Source of the DNA: Theodoxus fluviatilis
Lineage: Eukaryota > Mollusca > Gastropoda > Cycloneritida > Neritidae
Assembly (NCBI GenBank): GCA_034096865.1
Contig: JAWQFJ010000507.1
Coordinates: forward strand, 35,444 to 99,443
Length of the DNA stretch: 64,000 nt
Direction of reading: 5' to 3'
In this document: piece by piece, positions 1 to 63,869 of the stretch
Position numbering within the stretch: the first letter of the stretch is position 1
How the letters are laid out: every line of letters starts with the position of its first letter
Program-made: the position numbers and the translations under genes
Notes under the pieces: model-generated
What the model was told of the DNA's origin: nothing
What the model saw: the letters and a program-made list of their open reading frames with translations, nothing else
Database searches by the model: none

Positions 1-150
1 TCAGTTGTTTCCTTTTCCCCTGGGTCAAGGTGACAGACCTCAATATGTCGCACTGAGCTTCATCTGAAAATATAGATATTAAAATGAATTTAAACAAATG
101 TCAATACCCTCCATGTAGCCACGTATATTTCTGTTGATGTGCTCAGTAAC

Positions 151-450
151 GCTGAAATGGTCGTTGTCATCCACATTCGGCGACACTGTACCCGAGTTTC
201 AAATCTCTGCATTTCTCGCGAGAACGGACATTTATAAACGTCGTTTAGCTTAAGATTACACCAGAATCACGCGAACCATTAAGGTGCATGGAGTACAGTA
301 TCGCCGAGCAAGACGTTTGTCACAGAACGCAGATACATTAACGGATCTTAGCATAACTCCCCGGGCGTGCGAGCCACGTGACTGTAAGGCCGAGATTTCA
401 AAACTCGGGTACAGTATCGCCGAATGTGGATGACAACGACTCTTTCAGCC
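151..450. mobile_element. Inverted-repeat MITE with 9-bp target duplication (Mutator-like?)
   Basis: The ends form a terminal inverted repeat of about 55 bp: GCTGAAA, two mismatched bases, then GTCGTTGTCATCCACATTCG and onward through CTGTACCCGAGTTT, found again inverted at about 390-449 with only a few differences. The flanks carry CTCAGTAAC at 142-150 and at 451-459, a 9-bp target-site duplication. Long TIRs with a 9-bp duplication fit Mutator-like elements best. The interior holds no ORF, so it is non-autonomous. An internal ACAGTATCGCCGA near 300 repeats part of the TIR. Confidence 0.75.
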
Positions 451-826
451 CTCAGTAACAGTATCAAGTCTATGTTCAAGGATAAATTTCACAATATTCT
501 CAAGCATCATCCTGCAGCAATTTCCCATACCTTTATCTAAAGTCTAGCCAATGGGATAGCTAAAAGTGTATTCTTTTCTACACCTTTTGCATATCATTAC
601 TTGAGAGGTTGGCCCTGGCTGAGCTGATGGGGGGTGGGGATGAGATTCCAATGTCTAGATGTCTGGAAGTGTGTGTGTGTTTTTCATGTGCAGATGTCAT
701 TGTAATCATGCTATCATAAATTTAACAAATACATTTCTTTTTCTCTGGTACACACATTTTTGGGGGGCATGTTTCAGAGATTGCATAATTCATCATACAA
801 GTAGATTTTTGTTTCCTCCCTCCCAT

Positions 827-978
<152 letters not shown>

Positions 979-983
979 AATGG

Positions 984-1113
984 ACGTTTGTACAAATTGA
1001 AGGCATACACGTAGGACACCTCCATCACTTGTAAGTAGTGTTGACAAAAACATGCATTACAATGGGTGCTTGTACAAATTAAAGGCTTACACATAGGACA
1101 CCTCCATCAGTTA
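984..1113. repeat. Two-copy tandem duplication, 82-bp spacing
   Basis: The phrase TTGTACAAATT-rAAGGC-TACAC-TAGGACACCTCCATCA occurs at about 988-1030 and again at about 1070-1112, with a few substitutions. It lies between the (CT)n tract and a dispersed repeat. Confidence 0.7.
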
Positions 1114-1275
1114 CACACCGCGTCTCCCTACGCGATTCATAAGAGGCAAATAACTAGGGGCACCGTGACTGGATTACGTTTACTCTAAACTGTTCTAGTG
1201 ATTTTCCTGCTTAATGGCCTTAAATAGCCTACAAAAGCTGGTAGGCCATAATACACCACCCATCCTCCATCAGTT
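1114..1275. repeat. Dispersed repeat family A, copy 1
   Basis: The copy begins CACCGCGTCTCCCTACGCGA and continues through AACTAGGGGCACCGTGACTGG, TTCTAGTGATTTTC and GGCCTTAAATAGCC to a CCAT-rich tail. Two more copies lie at 42769-42957 and 62982-63177. It lacks the leading TTCGGGGT-AGAATT-ACC segment seen in the other two. Confidence 0.8.
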
Positions 1276-1624
1276 CTAATCAGTGCTCATAGGAACACAC
1301 AATGTAACATGATAGATGTTTGTGTAGGTTGTAGGAGGGTTTGGTATTTTAGGAAGAGGAATCTACAGTACTGTTGTCATGCAAGGTAAAGTTTTTGGAG
1401 ATCTTTTTTCTCTTCAATTGAGAAATGTGACGGAAAGTTCTTTTTTAGCTTGAAGAGTGAAAGTGCAAGTACAATGCCAAGGAAGGGGTGCAATGGTGGC
1501 TGTTGTGACCACACTTGGAGCTTTTGCCGGGGGATACATATTTGTTTTCCATGAGAGATTATTCCCACTCACGCCTGCTGGTTTCTTGTCACTGATCTAT
1601 GTTTCCGTTTCTGTGTCTTTTCAG

Positions 1625-53278
<51,654 letters not shown>

Positions 53279-53322
53279 GCCCTGCCTTGCAGCTATGGCA
53301 GCCTGCAGTTCACACCCACACT

Positions 53323-53325
<3 letters not shown>

Positions 53326-53370
<45 letters not shown>
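53326..53370. repeat. (CA)n microsatellite in the 3'UTR
   Basis: A CA run of about 45 bp lies some 50 bp after the MORC2 stop codon. Confidence 0.95.
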
Positions 53371-53373
<3 letters not shown>

Positions 53374-54795
53374 TCATCACCAATAGTCCCTGTGATACAG
53401 CTGTCCCAGCAAAGAAGTTGCAAAGGAGAAGGGGAAATAGAACAAGCCTGATGGCCGAAGGACTGGATGTGTAGAGACAACTGTTTTCAGCATAACTTTC
53501 CTCAGGTGTCTGGTAGACACACAAGAAGGTATTGAAAGAATTGGCATATATCTTTCTTCTGCAGTTTGGTTTGAGGCTTACCATCTCTTTTTCTGTATGC
53601 TTCGGACTAGGGCCTCAAATCTGTAAGGAAATAACACTGTTAGAAGGCCATTGGACTCAAGTGGCAGTTGAACACTTGCTAACGACCTTGTCCACTTCTA
53701 AACTTGTGGAATGCTGGTGCCAGCTGCCTGTCAGTCATCTCCTATGTCCATGCAAGCTTGACTGCTGCCAGGAAGGGAGGGCACCCAGATGTTGTGTCTG
53801 CAGTGCCGAGTCCCCACCCCGGACAGGGGCAGAACAGCTAGTCCAGATGCCTGGTGCTGACTTTGAGATGGATGCTCTCCTTCTGCAACTGCAAACTGCT
53901 CCATCACCAACTCTGCTCAGCAGGAAGTCTGTGTGCTGAACATCTTTAGAATCAACATGCTGGTGTATGCTTTAACAGAATGTGCCTGTACCCTGCTTTA
54001 GGAGCTGGTAGCAGAGATGATTGAAGGGCTGATCAAGAGAAGATTTGGCATTGAAACACCACATTTAAAGCAGGAACTGCTTCTCTCTTGATTTATTCAT
54101 TTAAGATAGATTGACTGCAAGAAAGAGATACTATTCTTCATAATTGGAAGGTGCTCATTGCTTTTTGTTTCTAATCAACAATTCACAGCGTAAGAAAAAA
54201 ATAAGTTTTTGCAGGTGTTGAACCTTGTGTAGAAGAAGAGTAAAAGGCTCCAGCTGATACGGGACACTCGGCCTGCAGCTACAGAAAGCCTGGGCAGCAT
54301 AAGCCAACAGAAGGGAGGGATGATTTATGGGGTGAAGGGGATCAGTAGCTGGCCTAAAGATGTACAGTTGTGGATGGTCTTCTCAGGAACTGTTTTCCCC
54401 CTTGTGTTGTAACTGTACTGCATGGTCCGAAACTGTTGTCTCCACTCAGCAAGTACACATGTATCAAGTCAGCTTGTGGCTGGCTGTGTTGAGAAATCGA
54501 GGATCTTTTTGCAGCAAGAAATTGGCTGATAGTTTAGGGGGTTTTTCATCCCTCCTCTCTCTAACAGCTTTGTGAGTCAACACTTCAATGAATACTTGGC
54601 ATCTTGCTCCCATGAAACAGGTGGGATGTGTTCTAATTGGACTGTCTGAAGCAAATATACTGGAGCCTCACTTTTATAGCTCTGTCTGCTGTCATGCTTG
54701 TAGATGTTGCTACAGAATCACTACCTAATATTAAGGGTCGTCACTCTCAGTTGACTGCCATACAGTGTCTCCACTTACATCAGTGTACAGTCACA

Positions 54796-55320
54796 GTGGT
54801 GAGTCTGTCACTGATGTTGGTGGACTGTCCTGGTGGTGTGTTTGTCACTGATGATCAGTGGACTGTTGTGGTGGGTCCATCAGTAATGTCAGTGCACGGT
54901 CTCATGGTGGCATGTCCATCACAGGTGTCAGTGCTGTTCTGGTGGCATGTCCATCACTGATGTCAGTACACTGTCATGGTGGCATGTCCATCACTGATGT
55001 CAGTACACTGTCATGGTGGCATGTCCATCACTGATGTCAGTACACTGTCATGGTGGCATGTCCATCACTGATGTCAGTACACTGTCATGGTGGCATGTCC
55101 ATCACTGATATCAGTACACTGTCATCATGGCATGTCCATTGCTGATATCAGTGGGCTGTCATGGTGAGTGTCTGTCACTGATGTCAGTGGACTTCAATGT
55201 GGTATGTCCATCATTGATGTCAGTGGACTGTCATGGTTGTTGTCTCTGTCACTAATGTCAGTGCACTGTCATTGTGGCATGTCCATCACTGATGTCAGTG
55301 AACTGTCTTAGTGGTGTGAC
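54796..55320. repeat. 37-bp minisatellite in the probable 3'UTR
   Basis: The unit is GGTGGCATGTCCATCACTGA plus TGTCAGTACACTGTCAT. Central copies (about 54940-55100) are nearly identical; outer copies are diverged. About 12-14 units are present. Confidence 0.93.
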
Positions 55321-55796
55321 ATTTACTGATGGGATGCCAGGCTACAGAAGATGTGATAAAGGCCTGGTGCCGAGCATATAAATCAAGTAATCCTGCATGA
55401 AGTCTTCTGAACTGTAGGGGACAGAAGTCTGTCCATGTGCATCTTTTCTGCTTTTCCTCCCTTTTCTGCAGTGGTCAGTGTCCTTGTAGAATTGGCTGCC
55501 TTCTGCCACGAGTACGTTTGGTAGACTGTGGTGGTATATGAGCACTTGAGTGTGTGCAGTAAGGGCAAGAAACAGCTATGTTCTCCTTAGGCTGACTTGA
55601 CCATGTGAAAGCTTTCCTGCTCAACAACTTATCTTTTGACATTTTATAGTGCAAGGCCCCCTCCCCTTTTTTTAAACCATTGTGTTCCACATCATTTGGT
55701 GAAAGTGTTTTCCCCAGTTTCCAAGGCAATACATGGAGACAGATTGAAGCAAAAAAGTTAGTCGGCATGAGAAATGTAAGTAGATTTTATGCTGTA

Positions 55797-55802
55797 AATA
55801 AA
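55797..55802 (+). promoter_or_regulatory. Candidate polyadenylation signal AATAAA
   Basis: A canonical hexamer lies in a T-rich context (attttatgctgtaaataaagg) about 2.5 kb after the MORC2 stop codon. A TTATTTTTTGCG stretch follows within 20 bp. No earlier equally good candidate was noticed. Confidence 0.4.
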
Positions 55803-55810
55803 GGATGGTT

Positions 55811-58800
55811 CATTATTTTTTGCGCATAGTTAGCTTGAAGTTGTCTAGGGGTGGAGATTTTACCCCTTTTTAAAGTCTGGCTTGAGGATCAGTTCTGACC
55901 CAGCATGAGACTTTGATTTGAAGGTTTCAAGGTTCCAGCAGTGGGTGTGCTTCGTGCCACTGTGGAACTGACAAGGGTTTGACTTCCCATTGTGTTCTTT
56001 TACTCTGGCAGTTTTACCCTTTTAGGCTGGGATGCTCAGCCATGAAGGGTTTCCTGAATGGTCTGCTAGGAGTTTCTTTTTCTCACAGAGTTCTCAGGCT
56101 GTAGCAGGGCTGTTTGAAAGTTCCTTGTGTTTGAGTTGAGTTTTTTCCTCCTTTTAACTCGTTATCACTGAATATTAAAAAACGTTATTGTTATTAATAT
56201 AGAGCCTTCATGTTGGGTTTGGCGCCCAATAAGTGGAAGAAATTTTTTTTTTTGAAGCATTCTACGAGATGAGTGGTTGTTGACTCATAGGATGATGTAC
56301 TGTTAACAAAAACTGCTGAACAGGTTTTGTAGACAGGTGGATAACAAATTGCACTGGAAAAGTAATCAGTGGCTTGCTAAGGAATTTTATGTTTAAAAGT
56401 AACTAGTACTCCATGTTGAGTGTTGAGCTTCAAACTTCCTTGGTGTGACAAAAAATCTGGAGCGGGAAGAGCTTTGTTGCTAAGTCATTTGATGTTGCAT
56501 CGATCAGCTGGCTACTGAACTGTCACAGTGTGTTTAGGAATTGTGTCGGATGAAATTTCTCTGACATCTGGCATTTATCTTAAGAAGTCTGTGTGACGCG
56601 TCTCGGACACTACAAACGTGTGCCAGGTGAGAGGTGGTGTGGGGAGGAAGTCTGCCGCTGTAGGGAGCTGTCCCCAAAGACCGCACCGTCTAGAAACCAG
56701 CCAGAGCTGTGCAGCAGCAGCAGCATGCTTGTGCGTGGATGGCGAATTGGGCAAGGCTGACGTGCTGCCTGGAGCAAGACAACACAACAGGCAGACGTTT
56801 CGCTCGCCTCTACAAAGCGCGCATTGTTCAGCTATGGCAACGAAATTATAACAATTTAGTCGCGTGGTAGGCATCTTGAAAGACGTTGATATCAAGTGGG
56901 AAGTAGCAAGAGGGAAAATGTGGTGTTGTTGTTGTGTAATTTTGTTTGTTTTTTGTGTTTTTTAGGGGTAGGGTCCCCGTGTTGTTAGTAGACAGTTCCA
57001 ATGTTAGTAAAGAGGAAGGCAGTATTGAAAAATAGCTATGCGTCTGCAGCATACAAGAAGTGGTCATCATGGTTTAGAGAACAGCTTCGGTATGTATGGA
57101 GGGTTGGTAAGTATAAGAAAGCTTTAATTCAAAGGTTTTCTTCTAGCTTCCCACGCCTTCTATTTCTTTGTTTTTTTGTGTGTGTTTTGTTGTTGTTGGA
57201 ATGCCAGTCCTTTCTCCTCTACCATGGCCTTCATGCTGTGTGCAAGAGGCAGAACGACATGAAGAAGTGAGCGTTAGACTTCTGACAGAGCCAAATACGT
57301 GGAAGAAAATATTGAACGTGTTCTCATTCCAAGGTCATTCTCGTATTGAAGCAGTAATGCAGATTTGTGTTCGTTTGTGGCTCTATGGTGTTCAGAGACT
57401 GTAACAGCCCTTGTTTACTTTGTTTTTGCTGCTACAAAGGTCGTCGTGTATGATGTTTCTTGGTATCTATTTTCCCTCCGATTCGTGTTCAAATGCTGTG
57501 AAACCCGTGCAGACTGTCTCTCTGGCGTAGCTCATTGTGAATCACAGCTGTCAGTTCAGACGGTCTCGGTTGATGCGGTGGAGAATGTTATTGAAGCAGC
57601 AGATGTGTCTCTTCCCTTGGAAGTGTGCTTTTAGACCAGTGGCAGTGCAAGCAGAGGGAAGGGTGGATGGAAAGCAGGAGTAAGTGGTGCTGTGTGCCTG
57701 TTTATCAGGACGTGTGTGACTTGTTCTGTCGGCTGGCTCACTCATAGCCAGCTGGCATTTTATGTGCCTAAGAATGTCAACTCTTGATTAGAGAAGTCGT
57801 CATCTTGGGCCCTTATGCGTCAGAAATTCAGTGCTAATAATGATAAAGTGTGATTTTGCCCCATATTTTCTTTTAAGAAATTGAATTGCTTTTGTAGTTA
57901 GTTCATGGGTGTATGTATACTTGAAGACAGATTGTGAGATACAGACGATGTTTTCATTTGAGTCTCTGCTTGCCTTACAGTCCTGAGAAGGATGAATTTG
58001 TCCTTGATCCAGTGATTCGCAAGTTTTTTCAGACTTTTCCTAGTGTCAGACTTTTTCGTAAATGCCATCTACAGTTGAATACCGTTGAGCACTTGAAAGA
58101 TCGAACTGTTAATAGTGTCTGTTCCTCTTGATCATAATATCTGGGTCAGACTTCACGGTAGTGTTTGTTTTTATTTGGCATCTCCTGATTATTAGCATCT
58201 TCAGTTTCTTTCTAGGGTGTGTTTGTTACAAGGTAGAATATGTGGTGCGTAATCACTACACACAGTGGTAGAAGAAGAGAATGTGACATTGACTTGACAT
58301 CGATCAAAATGGCAAAGGCAAGTCTTCAAAAGCTTTCTTGCCAATGGAGGCTGTCTAGGGGAGTTGTCTTGGATGGCCTTGTGAGAGACGAATCCACCTT
58401 TCTAGAAGGGAGCAGTCGTGTGCCGACGCTTTCCCTGTGATGTGCCTAGTGGTGTGGAGGGACGGCTGGCTGCACGCCAGGTTTGGTGTTCTGTGGACTC
58501 GCACGACAGGAATCTGTAAGGCGGTTGAAGTCTAGGGGTGCATTGCTTATGCTAGAAACCTTGCAAGATCTTGTGAGGAACAGGCCGGTGTCAACATTGT
58601 GAAAGCAGATGTGAAGACAGCCATATGTTTGTAACATGTTGACACGGGCCTAATATTTGCCAGCTAGGTAGGCCAAGCAATGTGCCCCAGGTATGGTGAT
58701 GAGTCCATTTACAAAACCAGTACTCTTGCTCTCATGGCGTCAGTGTGCATGTTGCCTGCATCAAATGAGTCCTAGCTCGCTCAGGCCAGTAGCAGAAGCG

Positions 58801-61800
58801 GCCTAAGCCAGTTAGTCTTGGGTGTTAAACGGCCCTTTTTGTGTTTGTCCTGTCGACTTGGTGCAGCGTAGGCAGGCCACACGGGAAGAACGGTGGAAAG
58901 CCTTTGTCATTTCTGTAGTGTCTTATGTTTGAAGGAAGGTGTTGCTCTTGGGACTTAGAGAGAAAGATACTGTAACTTGCAAACTTTTGTACTTGTTACT
59001 GCGTAAGGGGCACTTTAGAATGTCCTTCCCATGGGAAAGAAGAGAAAGCAGATTGCTATCTGCATTCCAACAAAAGTTTCAGTGGAGCGTTATTTTACAT
59101 GTTACCGTCACACTTTGAATGACAACATGCAGGTCGTGTTTTACATTTGCACTTAGTGGCTTTAGGTTTCTTGAATGTTCTTTGTCATAGTTGTGCACAG
59201 TGAAACAGCATCTTTGTCTTGCTGTTGAACCCATTCTGTTGCTCGCTCATACTATTTGTAGCAAACTTATGTCCATCACATATGCCATTCAATAGATCCC
59301 ATACTGCAGTAAGACAAGTGATGTATTTCGATTCCTGATGACGAGAGTATCCTTTGTGCTTATGTTCCTGTGCTGTTATTGAGACGATGGTTGCAGATCA
59401 AACACGTTGTTGTATTACCTTGGAGCGACTTATGTCCAGCGTAACTTAACGACGAAAGCCGCTTGACGTGTGTAGCATAAACTTTACAAGTATTGGTGTA
59501 ACAACTGTCATTAACTGTAGTCGGTTCTGACGTGTGCAGTTTTGTGTTAGGTGTTTGCAGTCATGCAATGGACGCTTCTGACTCTTATTGGGCACAGCAA
59601 GGAAACGGGACGAGGATGAGAGGCAGCCTGAGCCCTGGTAGGGGGAGAGTGGGTGTTTGTAGAAACCACATCGGCAGGCCCGGCGTGCTCCTGTTGATGC
59701 CTGAGGAGGACTGCAAAGGGCGGAGGACGAGCCCTCCTGTGGAGCCTGCCCCGGACGCTGCTCTGCCTACACGTCAGTCGTACTACGCCAGCGTAAAAGG
59801 CCCTCACCATTTTCCCAAGGAAAGGGTGACAGGCGTACCCAATACCACGTGAATCATTTTGCTTTGAACTACCTTGACAGTCCTACAATTCCTTTACTTT
59901 CTCAATGGATCCCCTCCGAATCCTCCACTCCCCCACCCCCACCCCCACCCCCAAACCACGTATTGTTGTCATTTGCTTATGTACTTCTGTAGCAGTCAGT
60001 TTTCCCAGGAAACATGTAAGTTGGTGAATTCAGGGGCACTGCATCGCCCATCCCTCGCCGTGATTGTACTCGCATTTCATCTGTTCATATCTCACCGGGC
60101 GTTTTACTGTCTGTACAGAGTAGCGTTCCGTTTTATTTTATATAGTCATTCATTCCTCCACCTGACCTGACTGTACGCAATGTGTTGACTGGTACTTGCC
60201 TTCGCGGTGGAACGACCACACCACCGATCCAAGCCATTTGATTTTTTTTTGTGAAAAGGGATGATGGAGACGTAGATGCCTTTTTTTCTTGTCACTTCGG
60301 TTATTGTTTCTAGATTTCCTTAGACTTTCATGCTACCTGTACTTGTGGCTTTCACTATTTGCCCATCACAAATAAAATAAAAAAGAAACCCCGAATGCAC
60401 GAGTTTGTATTTTTTATATTGATACTCGACAGGAATGCCACGTATCTGGTTCAAACACGGACGGCATGATATGCTGTTTGTAAAGGCCTCTAAGGGTTGT
60501 AGTCGGCATAGCATATTAGGCGTCTCTATTCAGTGATGAAGTCTGCAACTCAGCACCGAGCGGTGCGACGTATCTCATTCGCCTTGCGTCTTTTGATGTG
60601 TAGTTATCACACGCCCAACACGAGACGTGATCCTGACTCCCTAAAGTCGGCCTTGTGGGAAGTGCCAGGCTTTCCCCAATGTCATTAACCAGACCTACAA
60701 CCGTCCGCACTGATGCAAGCGATGGCCCTTAAGTGGCGTCTTGGAGAGGGTTGTGTAGTTGGTGGAATGCAAGCAGGTGGGCAGTGGATACCAAAGACGG
60801 GACGGCCTGCTTTTGTGTCGGACTACCTTGAATCTTCTGATGCGTCTCTTTCAGTGGCCTTGGCGTGATTGGCCTTGATGTCGATACTTTCACATACACC
60901 GTCACGCAACAGGTGAGGACGTGCAGGCCACTGTAGACAGGCCTGGAAAGAGCAGTCAGAGAGTCCACCGTTAGAGATGGGAGACCTGCAGGTTCCGACA
61001 CCACGTGACCAGCTTCCAAGACCTGAGCGGCAATGCACTGTACTAAGCTCAAGGTTGCCCTCGATGCTGGGAACTCCACAAATCGGTTCTCTCTCCAACT
61101 GCACCGTCGGCAACACCCACGTCTTGACGAATGCAACAGCTCCGTAAAGGACGCACTGTACATTCCCCATTGTACGGACTCGCTAACCATCCATTGTGCC
61201 GTGATGGCTGCATCAAGGCTGAAATATTGACTCGAGCAAGTCACTGACACCGAGGTGGCAGCCCTTCAGGCCTTCCCATCTTGGCCCCTCCACCCTGACC
61301 TCACCCAGGTTTCATCCAAGTCGTATTGAACGCTCTGTCGCATCAAGGAGATCAGGATGTCCTCGTGCTCGTCAGTGACCTTAGAAGAGGTCGATCCAGA
61401 CGGTAGGACGGTACTTTGGCAGTGTACTTACTGGCAGTACTTTGCATGCTGTAAACGTGTACCTTTCTTGAATTTCTTCCAGTATTCAGCTGCTCTGCTG
61501 TATGATTTCAGCTTCTTGATGTTCGTTTTGCTTTTATCATTTATTCATTACATTACAAACCGATTAAGTCCGTCTGAAATTGGAAAAGAAAAGGTTGATG
61601 AACACGTTTATCACAGTGAAAAATGTTATTTTGGAGAGAAGGCAGTGAAACAATAACTCATCTCTGTATAATGTCCAATAGTACATAGCTTCTGGGCAGA
61701 TCTGTCAAAATTGCTTCACAAGAACACAAACCTAACTTTGCCAATGAGTCCTCAAAGTTTTCTGTTTGGTACAGCTCCCCTAAACAAACAGATTGATCAA

Positions 61801-62030
61801 CTTTTGCAGTTAGGAAAATCTTTCATTCACAAATGTAAATATAGAAGATGTCAACCAAACACTAAGGGTTTCCTTAACAGTCCACGACAAAACACATTAA
61901 TAATATATTATAATAATCGAAAAACACAACCCTCAAAGCAACAAGAACATTGACAACTACAAAAATAAATGGGATGAACTGTTCTCTAATTTAGAAGATA
62001 TTTCCTCTGAAAGTTAGCACGGTATTTAAA
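55811..62030. other. Intergenic or extended 3'UTR, no gene recognised
   Basis: About 6 kb of non-repetitive sequence with short frames on both strands (longest about 170 codons on the - strand at 60729-61250). None resembles a known protein or shows clear splice structure. The (CCCCCA)n stretch at 59930-59954 and an AAATAAAATAAA near 60369 are the only features noted. A long 3'UTR cannot be excluded. Confidence 0.4.
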
Positions 62031-62032
62031 AC

Positions 62033-62034
<2 letters not shown>

Positions 62035-62128
<94 letters not shown>
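62035..62128. repeat. Composite (CT)n-(CA)n-(CG)n tract
   Basis: A CT run (62035-62094) passes directly into CA (to about 62115) and then CG (to about 62128). No gene is seen from 62129 to 62981. Confidence 0.97.
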
Positions 62129-62129
<1 letters not shown>

Positions 62130-62981
62130 TAGTCACAAATCTACACCATTCATCTAATCTTTCCTATTCGATTTCGTAGACGAATTAGCTTCGCACTATT
62201 TTCCCTGAGATCCAGCCCTCTGAAGGACCCATGCCACCCCTGTCCCTGCACCTTCTTTCCTCTCCCAGTCTCCCCCAATTCCAAACTGATGTTTAACAAC
62301 GATGATGATGATGTGGTTGTTGGTGTTGATGATCTTTACGTCTCTTCTTTTTTGTTTTTATTGTAACATTGTCTTCCTTGTGTGTTTTTTAAGACCCAAT
62401 AAACATAATTTTGTTTAACAGTTTTAAAATATTTAAACAATTTTATCACAACATTCACTTGATTTCTTGTATATGCAGTGTTACGTTGCTTCCTGTATTG
62501 TACTACACGTATACTTCATTTGACACTAGCACATAAAAAAAATATTTTCTCATAGCCTTTATATATTTAGATTTTTATTAATGAGTTAACATTGCGACAG
62601 GAGGAATGCAAACGCTCCACAATGAGTTGACCCTGCGAACAAGGAAGAGAGTAGATTTCTACAAAGAAGGGACGTGAATGAATTCATGAATGAAGTTTAA
62701 CAGCCTATCAGCCTGAAAAGGCTATATAAGGTCAACAGGTTGTAGCAAAACACCCTACAAAAAGGACACGTTCATAACAAGCTAAAACCAAGACTAAATA
62801 GTAAAAAGTACTAAGGTATATATATGAAAATTGGTCGTAAAAACCGATAAACTTTTAAAATCTTATTACAGACAACGGATGTTTAAAAATATCTCAGAGA
62901 GATGTTGATTTTTAAAAAATCTTATCCTACAATATAGCGGTGGCCCTCCACCAGAGTGTGTCTCACTGTGAGCTTGCTTCT

Positions 62982-63177
62982 ACAGGCTGTGGGTTCGGGG
63001 TAAGAATTGACCCACCGCGTCTCCCTACGCGATTCTTAAGAGGCGAATAACTAGGGACACCGTGACTTGATTTGCGTTTACTCTGAACTGTTCTAGTGAT
63101 TTTCGTGCTAAATGGCCTTACATAGCCTACAAGGCTGATAGGCCGTAAAACACTGTCCATCCATCCATCCATTCTGC
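62982..63177. repeat. Dispersed repeat family A, copy 3, with (CCAT)n tail
   Basis: This is the most complete copy: GGCTGTGGGTTCGGGGTAAG, then the CCACCGCGTCTCCCTACGCG block, then TTCTAGTGATTTTCGTGC, ending in CCATCCATCCATCCATTC. It directly adjoins the RNase H fragment on its right. It may be a SINE with a tetranucleotide tail in + orientation, or the 3' UTR of that LINE read on the - strand. Confidence 0.8.
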
Positions 63178-63184
63178 AGGCGAG

Positions 63185-63735
63185 GCCTTTACGTGGAGGC
63201 TCAGACGACAAATAAGAATGAATTAAAATGTCATGGCCTATCCGGGCCCCACGTAAGACAAGCTCGTCCCTACTGGAGAGAGAGGCCGAGCGCTGTAGCT
63301 CCCCACATGTTGGCCACACTTCATGCAGTTTTTTCTTCACTCTGTCGTCCCAGTTGGCCACACAAAGATTAAAAATACATTTACGGATGTGGGATCTGAG
63401 GTCGCTCGTTTGCACCCTTCCAGGGGAAGGAGGAAGAGTGAGGGCAGACTTTGCAGCTCGATCTGTCCTCTCTTTCACCGGACTGCCAACATGGCTGGGT
63501 GCCCAGCAGAAGACAACCTCAGAGCCCCCGAAAGATAGATCAAGAAGATGGCGAAAAATCATTGCCAGAAAAGGGTGAGATATATTTATACTCTACAGAG
63601 CCTGCAGTGCAAAAAGCAAGTCGGAGAGCCTTAGAGCCCTCCACACTCGGCTGTGTCTGACTACGTCAAGGGCCATCTCTATCGCACCCAACTCTGCAGA
63701 CTAAATGGAAGCTCCATCTGGCAGTCGAATACACA
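63185..63735 (-). pseudogene. LINE RNase H domain fragment
   Basis: The - strand reads SAELGAIEMALDVVRHSR, then LSDLLFALQAL, then GSEVVFCWAPSHVGSPVKER and TDRAAKSAL. This is the RNase H order: E in AEL-A-I, D-x-x-x-ALQ, H in W-PSHVG, and D in TDRAAK. It continues into SDLRSHIRKCIFNLCVANWD and RGARIGHDILIHSYLSSEPP, the typical C-terminal tail of Jockey/R1-like LINEs. At least two in-frame stops are present, so it is a pseudogene. It is directly followed (at lower coordinates) by dispersed repeat A. Confidence 0.8.
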
Positions 63736-63869
63736 TAGTGGAATCGCGGGCCACAGCAGCTGCCAAGGGACAAGGAACGTCAAGGTGACCCACAGGGAAA
63801 GCGCCCTACGCCAGCGCCCAGTAACGCGAGCAAAGGGAAGATGTGTGCGAGCAGACGGACATGCACCCA

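Larger units (their letters stand above)
53279..55810 (+). other. Probable 3'UTR of the MORC2-like gene
   Basis: No open frame of note follows the stop codon. The stretch contains a (CA)n tract at 53326-53370 and a 37-bp minisatellite at 54.8-55.3 kb. An AATAAA hexamer at 55797-55802 is a plausible polyadenylation signal. Other AATAAA-like hexamers lie further downstream (about 60.37 kb), so the true 3' end is unknown. Confidence 0.45.

Noticed and set aside
57934..58131. Short + strand frame at 57.9-58.1 kb as a small gene
   Set aside because: No domain, no conserved start context and no supporting splice signals.
60729..61250. 173-codon - strand frame
   Set aside because: No recognisable domain, no splice context, and overlapping frames on the other strand of similar length.
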